64,000 nt of DNA from JAMOQA01 sp964420365 (GTDB taxonomy: Bacteria; Acidobacteriota; Polarisedimenticolia; J045), in assembly GCA_964420365.1 (NCBI GenBank), contig CAYQTA010000051.1, positions 1-64,000 of the forward strand. The letters are read 5' to 3'. The position numbers and the translations under genes are program-made. This document shows, in pieces, positions 16,259 to 24,354 of this stretch (within the stretch, counting starts at the first letter, position 1; each line of letters opens with the position of its first letter). The notes below the pieces were generated by a model. That model worked only from the letters and a program-made list of their open reading frames with translations, was not told the DNA's origin and made no database searches.

Positions 16259-17365
16259 TCACCGCACCTTGAGGGAGATCAGGCCGACGAGGGCCAGCAT
16301 CGCCGCGACGATCCAGAAGCGGACGACCAGCTTCGGCTCTCCCACGCCGCGGTGCTCGACCGCGTAGTGGAACGGCGCCCGCAGCACCAGCCGGCGGCCG
16401 AGCCGGTAGCCGAGCTTTTCCTGGACCAGCGACGTGAAGATCTCGAGGACGAAGATCCCGCCGACGATCGGGAAGAGCATCTCCTGGCGCGTGAAGAACG
16501 CCATCATCCCGAGCGCCCCGCCGACGGCGAGGGAGCCGGTGTCCCCCATGAACACCTCGGCGGGATAGGCGTTGAACCAGAGAAACCCGAGCAGCGCCCC
16601 GGTGAGGGCACCCCCGAAGACCGCGACCTCGCCCACCCCCGGGATCGGCGGGTAGAGCAGGTAGCGGGCGAGGGTCGGCGTGCCGATCACCGCCGCCAGG
16701 ACGATGTAGACGCCGATCGCGAGGGTCGACGTCGAGGCGACGAGACCGTCCTTGCCGTCGGTGATGTTCACCGCGTTGACGATCGCGAACAGCACGAAGA
16801 CGATGAACGCGCCGTAGAACAGGGGTCCCGCGTCGAACAGGGGGTACTTCCAGAACGGCACCTGGACGATCGTCCGCAGCCCGGCGGGCACCGGGTTGGC
16901 GTCGCTGACGAAGAAGGCGGCGAACGGCACGCAGAAGGCGAGGAGCAGCAGCGTCTTCACCGCCTGGCCGAGGCCGGCGAGGGACGACTTGAAGCGGACC
17001 TTGAGGAAGTCGTCGAGCAGGCCGACCAGGCCGAGCCACGCGAACCCGGCGACCAGCGGCGGCAGGAAGGGGCTGTGGAAGTCGCCCCACAGGAAGAGCG
17101 AGGCGAGCGTCGCGAGGTGGATGCCGACGCCGCCCGCCGTCGGCGTGCCCCGCTTGCTGAACTGCTCGATCGAGGCGAGCTCCCCGGACGTGTCCCGCAT
17201 CCCGAGGCGGTAGAGCGCGACGATCACGCGGTGACCGAGCAGGATCGACAGGGCGAACGCGGTCGCCATCCCGACCATCGCCCGGAAGGTCAGGTAGTCG
17301 AGCAGCCGGAAGAAGCCGTAGTCGATCCCGAGCCCGCGCAGGGCCTCCACGAGCAGCCCGATCAT
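16259..17365 (-). CDS. mraY: phospho-MurNAc-pentapeptide transferase MraY
   Basis: 368 aa with about ten membrane segments. It makes lipid I from UDP-MurNAc-pentapeptide and undecaprenyl phosphate. Seen: FSKRGTPTAGGVGI near the N-terminus, the Asp pair in GLLDDFLKV, NITDGKDGLVAS, and NAYPAEVFMGDTGSLAVGG. The usual HHHFE loop motif near the C-terminus is replaced by RAPFHYAVEHRGVGEPKLV, a notable deviation. Its ATG overlaps the TGA of the MurJ-MurG fusion gene (ATGA), so the two are translationally coupled and the order on the transcript is murJ-murG, then mraY. In most bacteria mraY lies in the dcw cluster with murD/ftsW; none of those are here. Confidence 0.95.
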   Translation of the reverse strand: MIGLLVEALRGLGIDYGFFRLLDYLTFRAMVGMATAFALSILLGHRVIVALYRLGMRDTSGELASIEQFSKRGTPTAGGVGIHLATLASLFLWGDFHSPFLPPLVAGFAWLGLVGLLDDFLKVRFKSSLAGLGQAVKTLLLLAFCVPFAAFFVSDANPVPAGLRTIVQVPFWKYPLFDAGPLFYGAFIVFVLFAIVNAVNITDGKDGLVASTSTLAIGVYIVLAAVIGTPTLARYLLYPPIPGVGEVAVFGGALTGALLGFLWFNAYPAEVFMGDTGSLAVGGALGMMAFFTRQEMLFPIVGGIFVLEIFTSLVQEKLGYRLGRRLVLRAPFHYAVEHRGVGEPKLVVRFWIVAAMLALVGLISLKVR

Positions 17366-20300
17366 TCCTCGGCCTCCAGGGTGCGCACGACCCGCAGGAA
17401 CCGCTCCCGCAGCACGAACTGGGGCCGGAAGCTCGACGACGTGATCAGCATCCGCTTCACCAGCCGCCGCACCCGGTCCCGGTCCGCGAGGCGCCCGGCC
17501 GCCAGGCCGTCCTGCACGGCGTCCAGCAGCGCCTCCCGGTACCGCTCGTTCCGTGCCCAGAGGAACCGGCCGGCCACCCGGTGAAACGCCTCCTCGTCCA
17601 GCAGGAACACCGCCGCCCGCAGCGCCTCGGCCCGCACCTCGAAGCTCTCCCGGCCCCGGTGCAGCCGCGCCAGGATCCCCGCCCGGATCGTCGTCGCCTC
17701 GTCTCCGTCGAGGGCTTCCACCTCGCGCCAGTAGCGGCGGTAGAGGGCGACCGCCTCCCGCCGGACCTCCCAGTAGGGATCCCGCAGGCCGGCCAGGATC
17801 ATCCCGGCGAACCAGGGCTGGAACCGCCGCGCCTTGCCCAGCGCGGCCAGGGCGTTGCGCCGGAGGAACCCGCGAAAGCCCCGGAACCCGTCCCGCAGGA
17901 ACGGGTAGAGATCCTCCCGGCGCAGCGCTCCGACCAGCTTGATTCCCCGGTTGACGGTCAGCCAGTTGTCCGAGCGGAGGTATTCCTCGACCTTGATGTC
18001 GTAGAGCCGGTGGTAGAGGCTCTCCGACGGGGCCGCGTCGAGGAAGGCGACCAGCGAGTCGAACGTCCGCTGGAACCGGACGAAGGGCGGCTCGTCCACC
18101 TGGGGCACCCAGTCGAGTTCCCTCCCCTCGAGCACCTCGGCGAGGAACGCGACGATCTCCCCCGGTTTCCAGGTGCGCATCACGCCCCGGGCCGCTTCCT
18201 CCATCTTCCTCCGCTCGTCGGGGCGGGCGAGCAGTCCCTCGATCCGCTCCAGCAGTTCCCCCGGCTCCACGTAGTCGATACCGGTTTCCGGATCCCGTCG
18301 CTCGAAGACGACCTCGGCGGCCCCCCGCTCCGCCACGGCGATCGCCCCCAGCTCCTGGTGGTCCCCCGAAAGGCCCCGCTTCGGGACCAGCACCGCCGCC
18401 CTGCCGAGCACGCCGAGCTCCGCCAAGGCCCCCGCCCCGGCCCGGGTGACGACCACGTCGGCCGCCCGCTGCCAGAGGGGGAGGTCGTGGAGGTAACCGA
18501 CGAGTCGCCAACCGATCGAACCGTCGGTACGGCGGCCGACCCGCTTCCCCGGGTCCCAGCGCTCGCCGAGGGACTCCGCGAGACGCCGCGCCGTGTCCGC
18601 CCCGGCGTCGTAACCGTTTCCGCGGGCAAGCCCGGACCCGTGCACGACCAGGACGTTCGGCCGCTCGAGCAACCGGGGTGCCAGGGCCGCCATCGCCCGG
18701 TTGATCGAGCGCGCTCCCATCGAGCCGCCGTAGGCGAGGACGACGAGGGTTCCCGGCGCGATCCCGAGGCGGCGGCGGGCCTCGTCGCGGGACGGCTCGG
18801 GGTCGAGGAGCTCCCGCCGGACCGGGTAGCCCGCATGGACGCACCGGTGGCTCCAGATGAAGTAGGCGCTCTCCCGGAAACTGACGGCGACCACGTCGGC
18901 CAGCATCGAGGCGGCCTTGTTCAGCAGGCCGGGCACGATGTTCTGCTCGTGGATGACGATCCGTGCCTTGAGCACCGGGCGCAGGAGGAACGCGGCGATG
19001 ACGACCGGCGCGGAGACCCAGCCCCCGGTGGCGATCACCAGGTGGGGCCGGAACCGGACCAGGCGCCAGCAGGCGACGGCCACCCCCGCCCCGATTCGCA
19101 CCCCGGCCCGGATCCGCGCCACCGGCGAGCTGCCGAGGATCGGCGCGCTCGGCACGAAGGCGAGGGGAATCCCGCGCCGGGGAACGATCACCTCCTCCGC
19201 CCGGCCCCGGACACCCAGGTAGAGGGTCTCGGCGACCCGGTCCTCGGCCGCCAGCGCGTCCAGGATGGCCAGGGCCGGGTAGACGTGTCCACCGGTCCCT
19301 CCACCGGTCAGCACGACACGCAGGCGCCGCGGCCGGGGCTGCCGCCACAGGACCAGGGCGACGAGGCCGTACACGCCGAGGGAGAGCAGGCCGGCCCCGA
19401 GGAGCGCGAGGGCGTGCTCGGTGAACCCGGTCGCCCCGGCGAACGCCCTCCGCATCGGCCACAGGACCGCGCCCATCGCCCCGAGGGCGGCGGCCAGCTT
19501 GAGGTGGCTGGCGAGCAGCCGGCCCGGGAGGACCCGCACGCCGACGCGTCCGAGACCGAGGAGGAGGATCGTGATCTGCACGTAGAAGGCGATCACCGAG
19601 GCGAGGGCGATCCCGCCCTGGGCGAGGGGCGTCCGGAACAGGAGGACGTCACCGACCACGTTGACCACCGAGGCGACGATGGCGGCGAGGAGCGGCAGCC
19701 GGTTGTCCTCCTGGGCGGCGTAGACCCTCCCGAAGAGCACGATCAGGCCCATCGGCAGGATCGCCGGGGCGTAGCACGTGAAGGCGAGGGTCGTGGCCGC
19801 GAGAGAATCGGCCCCGAAGGCGCCCCTCATGTAGAAGACGGCGACGACGTCCCGGGCGAACATCGCCAGGAACAGGACGATCGGGCCGAGGATGAACAGG
19901 TTGAGATCGATCCCCAGGTGGACGAGGCGGGTCGTCTCCGCCGGGTCGCGCCGGGCCCGGAGCCGGCTCAGCTCCGGGGCGATCGAGCGGCCGATGGCGA
20001 GGGCGGCGATCGAGAACGGGAGGTGGACGATCCGGAAGGCGAGGTAGAGGGAGGCGATCGCCCCCGGCCCGACGAGGGAGCCCACCGCCCGGTCGACCAG
20101 CGTGACCGCCTTCGTGAAGACCGAGGCGACCAGGATCTTGCTTCCCTCCGAGAGCCCGGGGCGCACGCTGGCCGGGGGCTCTCCGGGCGCCCGGGCGGGC
20201 AGCTCCCGGACGATCCGCCAGGCCGCGGGAAGCTGGACGAGCAGGAACGCGACGCCGCCGACGATCCAGGCGACGGCCAGGGACGCGACCCCCATCCCGA

Positions 20301-20853
20301 ACCGCAGGTAAAGGACCACGAGGACCGCGATCACTGCGGCGTTCTGGGCGGCGGGAGCGAGGGCGTAGAGGAGCTGGCGCCGGGAGAAGAGAAGCAGTGC
20401 CCCGGCAAAGGTCGCGAGGCCGACGAGGACCAGGTAGGCGACGAGCACCCGGGCGAGCCGGATCGCCTCGGCCATCCACTCCGGGGAGAGGCCCGGCCCG
20501 ATCCAGGGGACGATCCGCGGGGCGAGGAACCAGAGGGCCGCCGCGGTGACCGCGAGCCCGACCACCGTGATCCCGAGGATCCGCAGCAGGTACGAGCGGG
20601 CCTCGCTTCCCCGCCCCTCCGCGACCAGGCGCCGGTACCGGGGCAGGAACGCCCGCTCGAACATCTCTTCGCCGAAGACCCGGCGGAAGAGGTTCGGGAC
20701 GGTGAAGGCGACGACGAAGGCGTCGAGGTCGGCGGCCGCGCCGAAGAAAGCCGCGGCCAGGATCTCGCGGACGAAGCCGAGGAGACGGGTCGCCAGGGTG
20801 CCCGCCGAGAGCAGGACGCCTCCCTTGAGGATCTCCCGCGAGGATCGCTTCAT
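17362..20853 (-). CDS. murJ/murG: MurJ - MurG - helical-repeat fusion (lipid II synthase and flippase)
   Basis: One uninterrupted frame of 1163 aa. Residues 1-~505 are a MurJ-type MOP-family flippase: it starts SREILKGGVLLSAGTLATRLLGFVREIL, and has DAFVVAFTVPNLFRR and about fourteen hydrophobic segments. Residues 511-~905 are MurG, the GlcNAc transferase that turns lipid I into lipid II: GGGTGGH (517-523), HEQNIVPGLLNKAAS (635-649), GGSMGARSIN (709-718), AGALAELGVLGRAAVLVPK (807-825) and DHQE (831-834). Residues ~915-1163 are helical and HEAT-like (LRRNALAALGKA, LRDPYWEVRREAVALYRRYW), of unknown role. The junction has no stop or frameshift: VLWRQPRPRR leads straight into LRVVLTGGGTGG. The MurJ C-terminus must be cytoplasmic, which fits MurG. 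Neighbours: mraY overlaps downstream; a DUF3810-like and an AmpG-like gene lie upstream. Confidence 0.95.
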   Translation of the reverse strand: MKRSSREILKGGVLLSAGTLATRLLGFVREILAAAFFGAAADLDAFVVAFTVPNLFRRVFGEEMFERAFLPRYRRLVAEGRGSEARSYLLRILGITVVGLAVTAAALWFLAPRIVPWIGPGLSPEWMAEAIRLARVLVAYLVLVGLATFAGALLLFSRRQLLYALAPAAQNAAVIAVLVVLYLRFGMGVASLAVAWIVGGVAFLLVQLPAAWRIVRELPARAPGEPPASVRPGLSEGSKILVASVFTKAVTLVDRAVGSLVGPGAIASLYLAFRIVHLPFSIAALAIGRSIAPELSRLRARRDPAETTRLVHLGIDLNLFILGPIVLFLAMFARDVVAVFYMRGAFGADSLAATTLAFTCYAPAILPMGLIVLFGRVYAAQEDNRLPLLAAIVASVVNVVGDVLLFRTPLAQGGIALASVIAFYVQITILLLGLGRVGVRVLPGRLLASHLKLAAALGAMGAVLWPMRRAFAGATGFTEHALALLGAGLLSLGVYGLVALVLWRQPRPRRLRVVLTGGGTGGHVYPALAILDALAAEDRVAETLYLGVRGRAEEVIVPRRGIPLAFVPSAPILGSSPVARIRAGVRIGAGVAVACWRLVRFRPHLVIATGGWVSAPVVIAAFLLRPVLKARIVIHEQNIVPGLLNKAASMLADVVAVSFRESAYFIWSHRCVHAGYPVRRELLDPEPSRDEARRRLGIAPGTLVVLAYGGSMGARSINRAMAALAPRLLERPNVLVVHGSGLARGNGYDAGADTARRLAESLGERWDPGKRVGRRTDGSIGWRLVGYLHDLPLWQRAADVVVTRAGAGALAELGVLGRAAVLVPKRGLSGDHQELGAIAVAERGAAEVVFERRDPETGIDYVEPGELLERIEGLLARPDERRKMEEAARGVMRTWKPGEIVAFLAEVLEGRELDWVPQVDEPPFVRFQRTFDSLVAFLDAAPSESLYHRLYDIKVEEYLRSDNWLTVNRGIKLVGALRREDLYPFLRDGFRGFRGFLRRNALAALGKARRFQPWFAGMILAGLRDPYWEVRREAVALYRRYWREVEALDGDEATTIRAGILARLHRGRESFEVRAEALRAAVFLLDEEAFHRVAGRFLWARNERYREALLDAVQDGLAAGRLADRDRVRRLVKRMLITSSSFRPQFVLRERFLRVVRTLEAEE

Positions 20854-20892
20854 CCGGGCCCCCGTCCGGCGCGCCGCGCCGCGCCGCCCGGA

Positions 20893-21987
20893 TTATTCCA
20901 CGAATGCCTCCCGGCGACCGTCCTCGCCCGGGGGCGGCGAGCGCTCCCCGCGTGGCGGACGAGGCAGGTCCGGGAGGGGCTCCGGGGGGAACCCGCGGGC
21001 GTCGAGCCAGGCGAGGGCGAGCCCGGCGACCCGGCCGTAGCTGCGCACCCCGCCGCGCACGCCGTGGACCTCGAGGTACCCGCTGTACGCGCGCCGGACC
21101 CACGGCGCCTCCCGTCCCAGGTGCCCGCGCACGAACGCCCGGATCGCCTCGAGGTCGCGCCGCACCGGCGGGGAGAGGCCCGCGGGTGGCACGCGCAGCT
21201 CGAGCCACAGGGCGAGCCACCCGGAGTAGCGCACCTCCGGCCGCGGGCTCTGCCAGCACGCGACCAGGCCGACGAACGAGGCCTCTTCTTCCCAGGCCAG
21301 CCCCGCCAGGTGCGCCCGCTCGTGGGCCACGTCGAACGGCAGCAGGCCCGGCGCGGACGGCCAGACCAGGTTCGGTTCGCCGGTGAACGGGCCGTAGGTC
21401 CCGGAGACCCCCCAGCGCAGGAGCAGCGGGCTCGCGAGGAAGACCTTCGCCCGCCCGGTGGCGATCACGGGCAGGCCGAGCCGGCAGAGCGCCATCGCCT
21501 CGAGGACCCGGACGTGGCGATCGAGGGCGGCGACCACCCGGCGACCGCTCCATCCCGGGTGGTCCAGGTTCTCCGGGAGCGCGACCACCCCGCCCGGTCC
21601 CTCCGGGCAGCCGGCCCGCACCCGGTCGAGCCGGCGGGCGACCCGGGCGACCAGGCGGGCCGCCGCCCGGCCCCGTGGTGTCGGGCCGAGGCGGAAGACC
21701 TCCCGGGGCGCCGGGCGCAGGTAGTTGAGACCCCACAGCCCCATGAAGACCAGCCAGGTGCCGAGGGCGGCCGCGGCGAGCCTCCGGGCCAGTCCCTTCC
21801 AGCGCGCCTCCCGGAAACCGGTGACGGCGGCGACGAGGAGGAGGACCGGGATCGCGGCGAACGTCCATTCCGCGAGGGAGAAGGGGACGAACCCGGAGAG
21901 CGTGGACAGTAGCCGGGCGACGGGCGGGTAGACCCCCCGGGCGTAGAGAATCTCGACGAGCCCGCGGACCGTCTCCATGGCGCTCAC
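20893..21987 (-). CDS. DUF3810-like membrane protein with HExxH
   Basis: 364 aa from a GTG at 21987 that overlaps the stop of the AmpG-like gene (GTGA); ATG 21978 is an alternative. Two hydrophobic segments near the N-terminus (SLAEWTFAAIPVLLLVAAVTGF; AALGTWLVFMGLWGLNYL) are followed by a soluble domain. It contains DVAHERAHLAG, an HExxH zinc-peptidase-like motif, then EEEASFVGLVAC with a possible third ligand, as in DUF3810. The family is uncharacterised; a membrane-bound metallopeptidase is plausible. The gene lies between an AmpG-like importer and MurJ-MurG, so a cell-wall role is a reasonable guess from context. Confidence 0.85.
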   Translation of the reverse strand: MSAMETVRGLVEILYARGVYPPVARLLSTLSGFVPFSLAEWTFAAIPVLLLVAAVTGFREARWKGLARRLAAAALGTWLVFMGLWGLNYLRPAPREVFRLGPTPRGRAAARLVARVARRLDRVRAGCPEGPGGVVALPENLDHPGWSGRRVVAALDRHVRVLEAMALCRLGLPVIATGRAKVFLASPLLLRWGVSGTYGPFTGEPNLVWPSAPGLLPFDVAHERAHLAGLAWEEEASFVGLVACWQSPRPEVRYSGWLALWLELRVPPAGLSPPVRRDLEAIRAFVRGHLGREAPWVRRAYSGYLEVHGVRGGVRSYGRVAGLALAWLDARGFPPEPLPDLPRPPRGERSPPPGEDGRREAFVE

Positions 21988-23177
21988 CGCTCCCCCACCC
22001 GCTCGACGAGCGCGGGGTGGAAGACGAGCGCGAGGCCCGGGATCGCCAGCAGGGTCGTCGCCGCGAACCAGCCCGCGTAGCCGAGCCGGGCGACGCCGAG
22101 GCCGCTGATCGCCCCGGTCAGGTCGCGGGTCGAGGCGAAGAGCGCGGTCAGCAGCGCGTACTCGACCGCCGCCCGCTCCTTCTCGCAGGCCCGCATCAGG
22201 AGCGAGAGGAACGCCGCCGTCCCGAGCCCGCCACAGAGCGACTCGACGCCGGCCGCCGCGAGGACGACGGCGCGGCCGCCCCCGGCGAGCGCCGCCCCGG
22301 CGTACGCCAGGTTCGAGAGCGCCTGCGCGAGGCCGAGCCAGAAGAGACCGCGCAGGATCCCGAGCCGGGCGACCAGCCACCCGCCGACGCCGGCCCCGGC
22401 GATCGTCGCGACGAGGCCGAGGGGGCTTGCGACCAGCCCGATCTCGCCGAGGCCGAGGCCCGAGTCGACCCAGAAGGTCCGGACCATCGGCCCGAGGGCC
22501 GCGTCCGGCCACTTGTAGAGCAGGACGAGCAGCGCGAGGGGCACCGCGCCCGGCCGGCCCATCCACCGGGCGACCCCGGCGAGGAGCGAAGGCCGCTCGC
22601 CATCGGCCGCCTCGAACGGGAGCGGCGGCGCCAGCAGGGCGGCAAGGCCGATGGCCGCGAGAAGGAGGGCGAGCCCGAGCAGAACCGGCCGCCACCCGGC
22701 GACCCCCGCGAGGGCGACGCCGAGTCCCCCGGCGAGGAGCATCGCCACCCGGTAGAGGGCGACCCGGACCGCGTTGGCCGGACCCTCCTCCCCCTCGGGG
22801 ACGATCCCGATCGTCCAGGCGTCCACCGCGACGTCCGAGGTCGCGGCGAGCACGGTGAAAGCGCCGAGCAGGGCGGCCAGCATCCACGGCGATCCCGGCC
22901 CGGCAAGGGCCGCCAGCGCCAGGACCGCCCCGGCCCCGAGCAGGCAGCCGAGGATCCAGGCCCGGCGCGTGCCGATCCGGTCGACCAGGGGGGACCACAG
23001 GACCTTGAGGGACCAGGGAGCGGCGAGGGCGGAGAGACCGCCTATCGCCTCGAGGGACACGCCGGCCGCCCGGAGCCAGACCGGCACCAGGTCCTTGAAG
23101 ATGCCGAACGGCAGCCCCTCTCCGGCGGAGAAGAGACCGACCCAGGCGAGGCGGCGCAGGCGGGCGGATCCGGCCAT
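21984..23177 (-). CDS. AmpG-like MFS transporter
   Basis: 397 aa, about twelve membrane segments, MFS fold. N-terminal block SAGEGLPFGIFKDLVPVWLRAAGVSLEAIG, then SLKVLWSPLVDR and LAATSDVAVDAWTIG, matches the AmpG/PAT group that carries muropeptides or related solutes into the cytoplasm. Substrate is inferred from family and from the neighbouring peptidoglycan genes. Start ATG 23177 is preferred; a GTG at 23198 is also in frame and neither has a good ribosome site. The gene is divergent from the GT4 gene. Confidence 0.85.
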   Translation of the reverse strand: MAGSARLRRLAWVGLFSAGEGLPFGIFKDLVPVWLRAAGVSLEAIGGLSALAAPWSLKVLWSPLVDRIGTRRAWILGCLLGAGAVLALAALAGPGSPWMLAALLGAFTVLAATSDVAVDAWTIGIVPEGEEGPANAVRVALYRVAMLLAGGLGVALAGVAGWRPVLLGLALLLAAIGLAALLAPPLPFEAADGERPSLLAGVARWMGRPGAVPLALLVLLYKWPDAALGPMVRTFWVDSGLGLGEIGLVASPLGLVATIAGAGVGGWLVARLGILRGLFWLGLAQALSNLAYAGAALAGGGRAVVLAAAGVESLCGGLGTAAFLSLLMRACEKERAAVEYALLTALFASTRDLTGAISGLGVARLGYAGWFAATTLLAIPGLALVFHPALVERVGER

Positions 23178-23294
23178 GGGCGGAAGGATACACGCCACCT
23201 TGACCGGCCGCGGGGAGCGTTCTTATCTGGAAGAACGACGGGGTCCCGGCCCGGGGGGTGGAGTGCTCGCGCTCGTGCAAGGAGGAGAGGGATC

Positions 23295-24341
23295 ATGCGG
23301 ATCGCCCAGGTCGCTCCCCTCTACGAGAGCGTGCCGCCGAAGCTCTACGGGGGGACGGAGCGGATCGTCCACTACCTGGTCGAGGAGCTGGTCCGGCAGG
23401 GCCACGAGGTCACCCTGTTCGCCAGCGGCGACTCGGACACCTCGGCGGAGCTCGTCTCCTGCTGGCCCCGCGCCCTGCGGCTCGAGGGGAAGGTGAGCCA
23501 GGGGCTCGCCCCCCACCTGCTCGCCCTCGAGCGGGTCGCCCGGCGGGCGGACGAGTTCGACGTCGTCCACTTCCACGTCGACTACGTGGCGTTCCCCTGG
23601 GCCCGGAGGATCGGGACGCCCAGCGTCTCGACGCTCCACGGGCGCCTCGACATGCCGGAGCTCGGTCCCCTGTTCGAGGAGTACCGGGACCACCCCCTGG
23701 TCTCGATCTCCGACGACCAGCGGAGGCCGCTGCCCCACGCGAACTGGATCGCGACGATCCACCACGGGTTGCCCGAGGACCTCTACCGGCTCGAGAAGCG
23801 GCCGGACGGTTACCTCGCCTTCCTCGGGCGGATCTGCCCGGAGAAGCGTCCCGACCTGGCGATCGCCATCGCCCGGCGGGTCGGGCTGCCCCTGAAGATC
23901 GCCGCCAAGGTCGACCCGGCGGACCGCCGCTACCACGAGGAGGTCGTGAAGCCGCTGCTCGACCACCCGCTGGTCGAGTTCGTCGGGGAGATCGGCGAGG
24001 CGGAAAAGCAGGAGTTCCTCGGCAGGGCCCTCGCCCTGCTCTTCCCGATCGACTGGCCCGAGCCGTTCGGGCTCGTGATGATCGAGGCGATGGCCTGCGG
24101 GACCCCCGTGATCGCCTTCCCGCGCGGGTCCGTTCCCGAGGTGATCGACGACGGGGTCACCGGCTTCATCGTGCCGGACGTGGAGTCGGCGGCCCACGCG
24201 GTGCGGCGGGTCGAGACCCTCGATCGGCGGCGGATCCGCGAGGTATTCGAGCGCCGGTTCACGGCACGCCGGATGGCGGAGGACTACCTGCGGGTCTACG
24301 AGCGGATCCGGCGGCCGCAGGTCCGCCCGGCGGCGGCGTGA
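23295..24341 (+). CDS. glycosyltransferase family 4
   Basis: 348 aa with GGAGGAGAGG before the ATG. GT-B fold: the N-terminal sugar-acceptor half begins MRIAQVAPLYESVPPKLYGGTERIVHYL. The C-terminal nucleotide-sugar half has FLGRICPEKRPDLAIAIA and the conserved EPFGLVMIEAMACGTPVIAF with the catalytic-type Glu pair (E..FGL..IEAM). No membrane segment. The acceptor is unknown. It is followed 13 bp later by a glycogen-debranching-type enzyme; the two are probably co-transcribed and may act on the same glucan or trehalose-type product. Confidence 0.93.
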   Translation: MRIAQVAPLYESVPPKLYGGTERIVHYLVEELVRQGHEVTLFASGDSDTSAELVSCWPRALRLEGKVSQGLAPHLLALERVARRADEFDVVHFHVDYVAFPWARRIGTPSVSTLHGRLDMPELGPLFEEYRDHPLVSISDDQRRPLPHANWIATIHHGLPEDLYRLEKRPDGYLAFLGRICPEKRPDLAIAIARRVGLPLKIAAKVDPADRRYHEEVVKPLLDHPLVEFVGEIGEAEKQEFLGRALALLFPIDWPEPFGLVMIEAMACGTPVIAFPRGSVPEVIDDGVTGFIVPDVESAAHAVRRVETLDRRRIREVFERRFTARRMAEDYLRVYERIRRPQVRPAAA

Positions 24342-24354
24342 ACCGGGGGGAGCG

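Noticed and set aside
17581..21912. Plus-strand open frame of 1443 codons opposite murJ-murG
   Set aside because: It runs antisense to a gene with clear family motifs, has the Arg/Pro/Glu-rich composition typical of shadow frames in GC-rich DNA, and lacks a ribosome site or any motif.
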